Below are positions 1 through 9,908 of a DNA stretch of 24,639 nucleotides, in pieces. The notes under the pieces were generated by a model, which did no database searches, was not told the DNA's origin, and worked only from the letters and a program-made list of their open reading frames with translations. The position numbers were made by a program, and so were the translations under genes. Position 1 is the first letter of the stretch. Each line of letters opens with the position of its first letter. This stretch comes from Cochliopodium minus (taxonomy: Eukaryota; Discosea; Himatismenida; Cochliopodiidae): NCBI GenBank assembly GCA_024220525.1, contig JAMYWO010000220.1, positions 45,243-69,881 of the forward strand. The letters run 5' to 3'.

Positions 1-294
1 TTTTAAACCAAGAAAAATTTAAAAAAAAAAAATAAAAAATAAAAAAAAAAAAAAAATGATAAAAAAAATAAACAAAAAAAAAATCATATTTATTAATAAA
101 AAATAAAAATAAAATAAAAAATATGAACAAAAGAAAATTTTGATAACAAAATTATTGATTAATTAATTAAAACTGATTAGAGTGATTTTTAATTTATGAA
201 ATGCAAGCTTGTATCTATTTTTTATATTCACAAGTTTGTATTTTAAATAAATTAATTTACATTTTAATTACAAAAAAAATAAAAAAAAATTTAC
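1..294. other. A/T-rich tract, probably intron or contig end
   Basis: Long A runs with hardly any G or C, and no convincing coding frame. On the minus strand it follows the splice donor (GTAAAT) of the RING exon at 295. An acceptor-like TAG at 217-215 would add a nine-residue tail ending in TAA at 189, but that tail supplies no zinc ligand and may be spurious. Nothing else is recognisable. Confidence 0.5.
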
Positions 295-760
295 CAAAAG
301 GACAGAAAGAATTACTTTTGCAACAACTTTTACAACAAGAAAGATCACAATTTGAACAAAGTTGGGGGTCCTCATAAAGTTTTTTGCAAAGAGAACAAAT
401 AAGAAAATCTTTTATTTCCTCAACAAAAACGAAACTTTGTTTTTCTTCTTCTTTGGCACTTTGTTCGATCGTCGTTTCTATCTTTGCGGAAATAAAATTG
501 ATCTTCTCTGACAATTCCTCCATTTTCTTTTTGTTCTCTATTTCTCCCTTTTCTAATTCTTTTATTTTTCCTTTGTTCTCTATTTCTCCCTTTTCTAATT
601 CTTTTATTTTTCCTTTGTTCTCTATTTCTCCCTTTTCTAATTCTGCTATTTTTTCTTTGTTTTGTTTGATTGTTTGATTTTTTAGTTTTATTGTTTCTTT
701 GTTTTGTTCATCCATTCTTTCAAGTTTTTCTATTTTTAATAAAAATTCTTTATTTTCTTT
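295..760 (-). CDS. Coiled-coil plus RING-type zinc-finger exon (partial gene)
   Basis: The frame is open on the minus strand from a TAA at 763-761 down to a donor at 294. An ATG lies at 715, but the K/E-rich frame continues upstream of it, so 715 may not be the true start. Charged heptad-like sequence comes first, including three 14-residue repeats (ELEKGEIENKGKIK type). It is followed by a cysteine-rich module, ICSLC...CSNC...CCKSCC...CPF, typical of a RING finger. RINGs with TRAF-type fingers are usually E3 ubiquitin ligases or scaffolds. The RING stops just after CPF, before its last cysteine, at a phase-1 donor. The missing part fits the plus-strand exon starting at 773 (see findings). 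Function is inferred from domain type only. Confidence 0.6.
537..662. repeat. Three 42-bp tandem repeats coding for coiled coil
   Basis: The same 42-bp unit starts at 537, 579 and 621, nearly identical each time, and keeps the minus-strand frame because 42 is a multiple of three. Each copy encodes 14 residues of charged coiled coil. The lack of drift suggests recent expansion by slippage or unequal exchange. Confidence 0.85.
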
Positions 761-772
761 TTAATTGATTAG

Positions 773-1077
773 AATGTAAAAATTCGGAAATGGAAACAAA
801 CTTGAATTATCAAAAGAGAATCTCAAATTTACAAGTGAATTGTTTGAGTTGCCAAAAAACAATGAAAAAGATTGATTTTGAAAAACATTCAGACTGCAAA
901 ACTTATTGCAGATGGAAAGATATTGTAGGTTGTACATTTCATGACACCAAGGGAATAACTGCTCTTCATGAAATTGATTGCGAGAAATACAAAAATTATC
1001 TCAACATCCAAAAAGAGAATTTCAATTTGGCTCTTCCTCGATACATTCAAGAATTAAGGAACATTCTTGATAAATAA
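773..1077 (+). CDS. TRAF-type zinc-finger exon
   Basis: The frame is open from an acceptor-like site (polypyrimidine tract then TTAG at 769-772) to TAA at 1077; the first ATG is at 790. It encodes about 100 residues with VNCLSC..M...F..HSDC and then GC....ALHEIDC, the paired Cys/His pattern of TRAF/SIAH-type zinc fingers, followed by a short helical tail. In relatives such fingers sit directly after a RING. Read from 773, the exon begins in phase 1 with codons giving E-C-K, which would supply the last cysteine missing from the RING exon on the opposite strand. As a stand-alone gene from 790 it would be a 95-residue protein. Function (ubiquitin-linked scaffold) is inferred only. Confidence 0.6.
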
Positions 1078-1253
1078 TCCAAATTTTTCAAAATTTGAAT
1101 TTCTTCAATAAATAATAAATTCGTTAAACCAACCTCAAAAAATTTTTCTAACCCCTTTTTTTCAATCACCAATTAATTAGAGAAACATAAAAGAAAGGAG
1201 ATTCAACATCTATCAAAAAAAGAAAAAATGGATTTCGATTTGTTTATTTACAC

Positions 1254-4200
1254 TTATTTATCAAGAGTTTTTCTAAAATAAGGATTCATTTTAGAAATAT
1301 TTTTGAGTTCATTTTTTTTAGATTTTCTATGAATAGATTCAAAGTTGGAAAATCTGATTTCAGACATCCTTTGCAAGAAACGCACAATTACAGCAACGGA
1401 AGAAATATCTCCTTTCCCGTTTAGACTTTGTTTGACGATTATTTCTTTGATATGATTACCATGATTGTACATTCTGGAAGAAATACGAAGCAGAATGGGA
1501 AGTTTTTTTCTGAGAGTATTGTCTTCCCTTTTAGAAAGAAAATAAAAATAAAAATAAAAATAAAAATAAAAATAAAAAAATAAAGATTAAAGAATAAAAA
1601 ATATTACTGTTTGACAGGATTCTCAGACGAGATTTCCTCTGGTTCGTTCATCAAAATTTCAGATTTTAAATAGATCTTTTCAGCTTCTTTGGAAATCCTC
1701 GAAGTTTTGGATTCGACTTCTTCGTTGTTGGAGGAGTAAAGGCTGAGAAACTCTTCTTTCAAGTTGAGGTTGGTGGAGAGGTTGCTTTCTTTAGTATTAT
1801 TATTATCACGATGAATGACATTAGGAATGATGGTTTCTTGATAATTTTTTTTGAGGTTTTTTGGTTTTATGAGTTTTTTCATCATGTCTTTCATTTTCCC
1901 GCTCAATGTCCTTTCCAATCTGGCGTCTGAAACTCTGCGAGGACTGATGTCTTCCACTATGCTTCCATTGCTGTTCATCTGAACACTGTTTTCTTTTTCT
2001 GGGTTGTCTTTTTCTTTCAAATCAGAAAGGTTGATACTCAAATTTTTCGAAGAATTGTTCAGAGAATTATTTTCGTGTTTGTTGTTGTTAGAGTTTGAAT
2101 TGGTGAGAGGATTAATGTGTTTTTCTACTAAATCTTTCTCTTTCTCTTTGTTTTCTTTACTCTCAGTTTTTTCTTTTTCGTTTAGTTTAGAATTTCTGAA
2201 TTCTTTAGGTTTTTTTTTGTTTTTCTCTTTCGATTTTTTGATTTTCTTTTTGAGTTCAGAGAGATTCTCGTTGGGTTTTTTCTGGAAATAGTGATCAAAC
2301 TTTAAAGAACCATGAACAGGATTGATAGTGACCATCTCCTCTTTGCTGTTTTTTTTTTCGCTGAGGCTGTTTCCCCTGGGTCTAGTAAAGGTGTTGTTTC
2401 CTTCATGATTGGTATTGTTGTGAACGGTGTTGTTGGAGAGAGAAGGATGAGGGGTGGAGGAGAAAAAGGAGGAAGAGGAGGAGAGGGAGGTGGAGAAGGG
2501 GGTGGTGGGGAGAGTTGGAGAAACAAAGGAGGAATGAGAATGATGAGAGGTGGGAGAAAGAGGTTGGGGTTGCAATGAATTTTTTTTGTAGGGAATGGGG
2601 ATGGGGATGGATGGAGAATTAAAGGTGGACGATCTCACTTTTATATTTGGAGAAGAGGGTTGAGTAGAAAAGAGATTGTTGTTGTTGTTGTAGGATGAAG
2701 AAAGGGAAGAGGGAGGAGGAGGAGAAAGAGACCTAGGTTGGTTGACGTAGTTATCCATGTTGGGGCTCAAGGGAAAGTTGGGACTGCTGGAAAGGGAAGT
2801 GGGGCTGTTTTGAAGGGAAGAGTTGGTGCTGTTAAAAGAGGGAGGACTGTTGTTTTTAGGAGGGCTGTTGTTCAACATGTTGTTTTCGTCTTCCGTTCCT
2901 CCCTCTTCTGTTTTATTTGTCTCTGTGCTGTTTTCTGTGTTTTCTGTGTGGTGGTTATTATTTCTTTCATTTTTGAGAAGAAGGGAGGGTTGAGAAGAAA
3001 GAAGAAAGTTGGAATGAGAACCATGATTGGTATTATTCTTGTTTCCGTTGTAGATGTTCCCCAAAAAAGAGACGGAGGAAGAAAATTTGGGAGGAGTGCG
3101 ATTAGGGGATCGCTTGTTGGTTAATATGTCAGCGATGAGGGTGATGTGATTTTGATTATTTTCTATGAAGGAGTTGAGAACGAACATGTAAGATTCTTCT
3201 TCTTTGAAAGTAATGTTGTTGACGAGTGAAATGATTGATTTCGAAATTAAAATGAGTGTTCTCAGAATCTCTCTGGCAGGAGAAGGGAGGGAAATTTGAT
3301 AGGAATAAGGATTTATGAAAGCAGAGCAAAAACATCTGAAAAAAAAAACAGTGACCACCGCCAATCTACCTTCACCTTTAAATTTTTCATCTGTAGCATC
3401 CCTCACCATTTGTAATAAATGTTTTATTTGTGGATTTATTGAATCAACAGTTGAAACCAGCTTCTCCAAAATGTTTTTCCCTATCTCCACCAAATTGAAT
3501 GCATTTCCTTTCACATAAAATGGATGTGGAACTCTTTCTGGATCTATTTCATAGGATTTTGGAAAGATGGAAACACAATCGATAACGGGTATTAATATTT
3601 TTTTCACATCTTTGTTTAGTTTTTTAAAGATAGAAATTTGGATGAAATCATTAAAAATAAATAAATGAATCTTCTTCTTTAAAAATTCTTAATTACAATC
3701 AAGTGAATAAAACTTCCATGCAGAGGAAATGAGCCAAGTATCTCTATAGATAGAGGAATTAAAGTAAAAAAGTATTATATATTGGTTACATGTTATCATT
3801 TCTCAACAAAATATCTGAATGACTGCTTGCCTTTATTCTTTGTTTGTAATAATGAATGATAATCGTCGGGATATTGAGATGTTCATGTAAAAAAGAAATG
3901 ATAAGATCAGATATTGTTGGATCTTCTATTTCTTTATTCAAATCATAAGAATATTCGATAAAACATTTCAATAATAAATAATCATCCAACATTAATACTT
4001 TTTCCATCAAAGATAATGCTTTAAACAAAAAATTCGTTAATATTATTGATCATTTCAAAAAAGATTTGTTTTTTTGAAACCTTTATCTTGATTTAAAAAG
4101 GTAAATATGTTCCACTGTCATATAAAAAAAAGATAATAAAGCAAATAGGAATTAAATTAAAATTAAATTAAAATCAAACCTCACAAATATAAAAAATATC

Positions 4201-4677
4201 ATCATTTGATTCTCCAAATACTCTGGATTCTATCACACTTTCTATATAACATTCATTTTGCAATATTCTTCCTATTTCAATCAATTTATTTTTTGATAAT
4301 GAAAAAGTATCTGCGAAATCTAGTAGGTATCTGAATGAAATTGTTTATAAAATGTTATTTTGTGATATGTGGAGATTTTACTTTGCTACGAATGTTTTCC
4401 TGTAGATAGATCCTTTGTATTTTCTATTTGCAGAAATAAAAAAAATCTTCATTTTTTTTGATTCAGTTAAATAACATTTAAAGGTACCTTGGCTTTGTTT
4501 CGAATATTTCGCTTTGTATCAATCCAACAATTTCATCCTTTGATTTCAAAATTAAAAGAAACAAAGATTTTATTTTGAATAAAATTTTATTCAAAGATTC
4601 AATTAAAATGCTTTAATTATTACAATATTCATTCTTGAATCGAGGTCATTTGATGTTCTTATAATTTGATGATTCAT
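1254..4677 (-). CDS. DEP-domain RasGAP, 9 exons
   Basis: Predicted Ras-family GTPase-activating protein of about 960 residues. Exons: 4677-4624, 4537-4488, 4423-4382, 4330-4180, 4114-4081, 4018-3790, 3743-3697, 3609-1608, 1527-1254; all phases agree and total 2883 nt. Residues ~20-100 form a DEP domain (YKGSIYRKTF, then YLLDFADTFSLSKNKLIEIG). Residues ~105-370 are RasGAP: the arginine-finger motif is ILLRND (R183), YEIDP follows, and the second hallmark FFFRCFCSAFINP has R294, so catalysis looks intact. Residues ~375-870 are low complexity (S, N, P, then K/E). The in-frame TAA at 1606-1604 lies inside an intron: donor CA|GTAATA at 1607, with the frame resuming in phase at 1527. The last exon (about 90 residues) is not recognised. 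The DEP domain may target membrane or receptors. Same strand as the SulP gene, 70 bp downstream of it. Confidence 0.85.
1541..1577. repeat. AAAAAT microsatellite in an intron
   Basis: About six copies of a 6-bp AAAAAT unit lie inside the last intron of the DEP-RasGAP gene. A simple slippage repeat; no function seen. Confidence 0.8.
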
Positions 4678-4747
4678 TTTTTTTTATTTGAAGGGATATT
4701 ATATTTATAAAGAAAAAAAAAAAAAGATCAAATCTGAGAAAAAAAAT

Positions 4748-7700
4748 TTAATTGTTTTCGATAACAATGCAATCTTCAACAGGAAATGGATGAATGTTTG
4801 AAATTTTCAAAATCTCTTTGGCTCTTTTCACCGCAGCATGAATAGACCTATTTTATATTAAATATATAAACAGATTTTGAAACATAAAATTGAATTTATA
4901 TAACCTAAATGAAAAATATAAAAAGTATTTACCAAAAAGAAATATCTTCTTGAAAATTTTTGAAAATAGATGCTTTTTTAAGTTTTTCCTTGACAGAGGG
5001 TTGGAGTTGTGCAAAAAGATAATGTGATTTTTGTTTTTGGATATAATGGAGCGTCTGGGATAAAACCGCCAAACCTTTTTTTGTTTAAAAAAAAAAGTTT
5101 ATAATATTTTTTAAAAAAAAGAAATGTTTTGAAAACATTACCAGTTGTATCTATATCATTCACACTGCTCCAATCATTCACAAAAACCAATTCGGTCCCT
5201 TCTTCCTTGATGAATTCTTCAACAAATAATTTGATTTGGTTTGTGTTTGCAAAAAATAAATTTGCGTTTATTCTGAAAATTATTATTTTGGGAATCATGA
5301 TCACATTTGGGAATCTTGAAAAATTAACATAATTTGTTGTTCCTTTTTAACAAAAAAATTTTAAAAAAAATTTTTAATAAAAAATATTTGAATAAACCTG
5401 GTAATCTTCCCAATCTTTCTCTCTCAGGAGATGCCTATATACACAAACATTTAAATTAATAAAAAATTTCAAAATAAATTTACGTTTCTCAATACAAGAA
5501 AAAGAATAGAAAATCCCAACCCAAACCAAACTACAAAAAAAAAAAATTTAAAAAAATACTTTAAAACCAAACATTTGACTTTAATAGTTTATTAAAATTT
5601 AAATAAAGTTATCAAAAATGAATTATATAGGAAATTTACTGATCCCATAAATGATTCCCAATAATAAAGTGGCTGCAAATGTTAAAACCCAAATTATTGC
5701 ATCATCCTTGCTCAACTTTATTGATGCCAAAAAACTGTCAAATTTCATCAACGCTTTGCCTTTTTTTATTTTATTTTTTTTTTTTTGTTTAAAAATGAAA
5801 AGTTTATTATTTCAAAATTTTACATGCTACTATGATAGTTGCTGCGAGTACTATTTTATTTTTAAAAAAAAAGTGATAAAAATACAAAAAGTATTATTTT
5901 ATTAGGTTTTACCAGGAAAAGGAAGAAAATATAAAAGAGGTGTTGCAAATAAAAGGACTATCACAATCACAACACATGCTATCAAAGCTAAAAAATAAAA
6001 TAAATAAAAAACTATTGGAAAATGAAAAAAAAATATAAAAAAATAAACAAATTTAAAAAAATTTTAAATAAATTAAATATTAATAAAATGAATAAATTAA
6101 ATAAATTAAAAATAGTAATTATTTAAATTGATTTTTATATACCAGATATTTGAGTTTTAGAACCGGCTTGTTCATTGATGACTGATCTAGAGAGGGAAGC
6201 ACAAACAACAAAAGAACCAGTGAAACAACCTGCCACATTTGTTAATCCCAAACTTATCAATTCTTGATTGTTGTCCACACTGTATTCATATTTTTCTCCG
6301 AATACCTTGCCTAATTTTTAAAAAATTATATTTATTTAATTAATTGTTAAAAAATTTTATTTTTAAAAATATTTTAATTTTTTGTATTTTATTAAATTAA
6401 ATTTTATATTTTTTGATTATAATTTTACAAACAGAAATATTTGAAATGTAAGAAACAAGAGCCAATACAAAAGCATCAAACCACATCTCTTTTAAATACT
6501 TAAAACTTGGTGCGGGTAATGTCAATGGAGGTAATCCTGTCATATTTTCATTTTTTTTATTATAAAATTTTTAAAAATTCAAAAGAAAAAAAAAAATTAA
6601 GAAACTTTAAAAATATAAATTTAAATAAGAGAAATTTAAAAGGAAAAATAATAAAGAGAATAAATTAAAGAAAAGTTTCGAAAAAAAAAAAGAAATATAA
6701 TAAGTGTAACCTTTTGGGATAGATCCCACAACTCTGATGTTGTGTTTATCAAACCTGAAAAGAAATGAAATGAGGATTGAAAGAAAAACAATGGATATTG
6801 GCCCTATATTTTATTATTATTTGTTAATAAATAACATTTAAAATAATTAATTATTTTTATTTAAAAATAAATAATAAATGATGAATAAATACATTTTAAT
6901 TAGTTACTTAATTTAAATTTAAAATATTAAAATTAATTTAATTTTTTGTTAGGAGAAGAGGCTTACCAGGAATGTAAAGGGAGAATTGTTTTATTTTTAT
7001 TTTCTTGGAATTTATATAATCTATCAATAATAAGAAAACAATCGAAGATATTCCTATCATTTTTTTTTTAAAAAAAAAGTAATATGTTTAAAATAAATAA
7101 ATATTAAATAAAATTGATTTTTGTTTTTTTTAATAAAAAAAAAAGGAAATGATACCCAAAATACAGGATTCCCATTTGAAAGTGTGAATGCTTTCAAAGA
7201 AATGGATGATGGAATCATAAAAAAGTGATGATGGCTTCGCTGTCATCCCAAACAGAGGAGCTTTTTTTTTAATAAAAAAATTTGTTTATTGAATGAATGT
7301 TTTATCATTTATTTCAAAATTTTTTTAAATAAATAATTTTTAAATGAATAATTTTTATTTAATAATGTTTTATTTTAATAATATTTATTTTATATTAATG
7401 GTACATAAAAAAATTATTTTACCAAATTGGGAGCTCATAATGATGATAGCGGAAGCAGTAGTGAAAGAATTCAGGACAGGTATTGAAATAAAATTAACAA
7501 TCTAATGTTTATTTTTTTCCAAAAATTTTATCATTAATTATTATTAATTATTATTAATTATTATTAATTATTATTTATTATTATTAATTATTATTTATTA
7601 TTATTAATTATTATTAATTATTATTATTAATTATTATTAACTTTTTTAGAATTAACTTTATTACAATTAAATTTGTGAAATTAAATGTAAAATTAATTCT

Positions 7701-9782
7701 AAAATATGTTTATTTATTTTGTTTTTTTTTGATTTTTATATTTCTATTTTTCTATTCTAAATTTAAATTTTAAATTTTTTTTTTTACGATTCCCAGTCTA
7801 AAAAAACCACCAATCGCCAAAAAAAGACCAACAAAAAAAGTGAGAGTGAAAGTGACTTCCAAAATGAGATTAATGTCAGTTGATCCCTTTACTACTTTAC
7901 CAACACTTGATATCACTAACAAGGATGTCACTGCACTTGGTCCTATCGTCACTAATATTATTTAAAATATTAAATTAATTAAAAATATTAAATTAATTAA
8001 AAATATTAAATTGTTTAAAAATGTTAAATTATTTAAAAATATTTAATTTAAAATTTTGAGTTTATTTCTTTCACAAAAATCATTTAATCTTTTTTACCTT
8101 GTCTTTTCAAGAGAAAAGTTTTTAATTTTTATTTTTCAAAGAAAGATTTTTTTTAAAAAAAAACTAACTTTCCCATTCCAAACAATAAATAAATTATAAC
8201 AGGTAATATCAACGAGTAAAGACCTTTTTATTAAAAAAAAAACGATAAAAATTATTACTATTATTAATTATTGTTGTTATTGTTATTATTATTTTTCATT
8301 TTACCATATTCAGGAGGAAGACCAGCCAAAATGGAATATGCCTTTTTATTTATTCATTTTTTTTAGTTTTTAATTAAAAATTTTTCAAAAAAGTGATAAA
8401 ATCAACCATTCCTTGTGGAATACCTTTTTTGTTGTTTTAAAAAATAAAAATAAAAATATTTAAATAGAAATTAAAATATAAATTAAATTAAAAATGTAAA
8501 ATAAAAAAAATAAAAATGAGATTAAAAATACCCATTATTGAAATTGTTAAACCCGCAATGATATCTCCTTTTAAATAACTCAACTTATAATCCTTCAACC
8601 ATTGATAAGGAGGGAACTTTTTAATGAAATTTTTTTTTTGTAAGTAAAATAAAATGTAATAACAACAAAAATAATAAATTTAATATTAATAATAAATAAT
8701 AATAAATAATAATAAATTTAATAACAATAATAAAAATATCAATAACAATTAAATAATTAATAATAGTAATATAAAATTAAAAAAGAGGAAGTTTTTGAAT
8801 AAAATAAAATTACCAAGTTATGCAAAAAATTGGAAAACTCTTTTTTGATTCTCTCCTTTCTTTTTTGTTTTTCTCTTTCCTTAAATAAATGCTCAGAAAT
8901 GTCTTCAAATGTTTTATAACTTGTTTCATGTTTTTCTAAAAAAATTTAAATTAAAATATAACAGCAACAATAATGATGAATTTAAATAAAAAAATATGAA
9001 AAAAAACTGACCAACAGACATCAAATGACACTCTATTTTTGGAAAATATGTAAACAATAAATCATTCATGTTCTCATTAACATATTCCAAAAATTGCGAG
9101 ATTTTGAAACTTGAAGTTTCGCAAATCTTTTTTTTGAAATTAATAAAATAAATTTTTGAAAGGGATAGAGTTTTAATTACAGTCAATATTTCTTCCAAAC
9201 ATCTGTTGTATATCCTTTATAAAATTTTATTATTAATTAATTTTTTTTTTTTTTGATCCGCTTGATTTTTTTTTTACCTATTGTTTATTATTTTTGATTT
9301 ATTTCTTTGTAATTCGATGATTTCTTTGTTCTTCGTTTGTGATTTTGTAAGACTATTCAATTTTTCCGAATATCCTTTTCCAAAATAAAAAAGAGAAAAA
9401 AAAAGATTTTTTCATTTTTCATCTATTTTCATGATTTTTTTTTTTACCTTCTATTTCTTTTTTAAATTGATTATCAATCGATTTTGGCAATTCCATTTTT
9501 GTTTGTACATTGATGATTCCTTGTTATATTTTTAATATCGTTTTTTTCGATTTGATTTCTTATTTTGCTTACCTTCATATAAAGAGAGAACACCTTTAAT
9601 AATTTGCAATAAGTTTTATAATAAAGTTTGGCGAGAATTACTTTCATTTTCTGTAACATAGATATTTTCCAGTTGGCTAATGATTCAATAAATAATTAAA
9701 TACTCCAAAAAATAAAAGCCAAAATATACCTCAAAGTGAGGATATCATTCCCAATATACTCTGCCTTGACTGTATTGATCAT
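4748..9782 (-). CDS. SLC26/SulP anion transporter with STAS domain, 27 exons
   Basis: Predicted membrane sulfate/anion transporter or exchanger, about 780 residues. Exons (minus): 9782-9730, 9676-9642, 9593-9573, 9519-9448, 9374-9278, 9202-9012, 8935-8814, 8616-8532, 8423-8407, 8341-8305, 8223-8169, 8102-8098, 7951-7788, 7501-7423, 7260-7156, 7053-6967, 6803-6711, 6536-6429, 6310-6143, 5987-5913, 5850-5824, 5759-5640, 5530-5484, 5434-5398, 5342-5142, 5074-4933, 4847-4748; the sum is 2343 nt, in frame throughout. Family marks in order: FPPYQWL, GDIIAGLTI, IPQGM, AGLPPEYGLYS, VTIGPSAV, IPVLNSF, NNQELISLGLTN (residues 489-500), SLSRSVINEQAGSKTQ, LFFAN and IDTTG (697-701) in the STAS domain (~634-770). 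Residues 1-197 are an unrecognised coiled-coil extension; exons 1-6 could conceivably be a separate gene, though the phases join cleanly. Start ATG 9782 is a best guess. Confidence 0.88.
7532..7640. repeat. TTATTAATTA-type tandem repeat in an intron
   Basis: Roughly ten copies of a 10-bp TTATTAATTA unit, with some 7-13 bp variants, fill much of the longest intron (7502-7787) of the SulP gene. A likely polymorphic microsatellite. Confidence 0.85.
7961..8045. repeat. About 20-bp A/T tandem repeat in an intron
   Basis: Around four imperfect copies of a unit like AAATATTAAATTAATTAA sit in the intron between the 5-nt exon and the exon at 7951-7788. Confidence 0.7.
8098..8102 (-). other. 5-nt microexon of the SulP gene
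   Basis: On the minus strand the sequence reads intron...AAAAG|ACAAG|GTAAAA. The upstream exon ends GGA AA (8169) before GTTAGT. The downstream exon begins TG ACG ATA GGA CCA at 7951. Only insertion of ACAAG gives an open frame (GGA AAA CAA GTG ACG) and the family-typical stretch FGMGKQVTIGPSAV. Direct joining of the flanking exons would shift the frame. Flanking introns are 66 and 146 nt. Confidence 0.72.
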
Positions 9783-9908
9783 TTCAATAACTATTCTGCA
9801 ACTAAATTGATTTTTTTTTTTTTTTAATGATTTTTAATTTTCAATGAACTTTTCATTTAAAAAAAATTCTGAAGAAAAAGTTAAAAAGGACATAACTATA
9901 TTTCTTTT

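Noticed and set aside
537-662. CRISPR-like array
   Set aside because: The 42-bp units are directly adjacent with no spacers, and they encode a coiled coil in a eukaryotic gene.
384-677. Plus-strand frame opposite the coiled-coil/RING exon
   Set aside because: Product is a repetitive F/S/I string mirroring the K/E coiled coil on the other strand.
2004-3124. Plus-strand frames at 2004-2291, 2312-2578 and 2738-3124
   Set aside because: They are antisense to the low-complexity tail of the RasGAP; their V/G/F-rich products are what antisense of S/N/P/K codons gives.
8936-9012. Minus-strand frame continuing past 9012 as the end of a separate gene
   Set aside because: Beyond 9012 the product becomes an F/L/Y homopolymer-like string typical of translated intron, while splicing to 8935 continues in phase.
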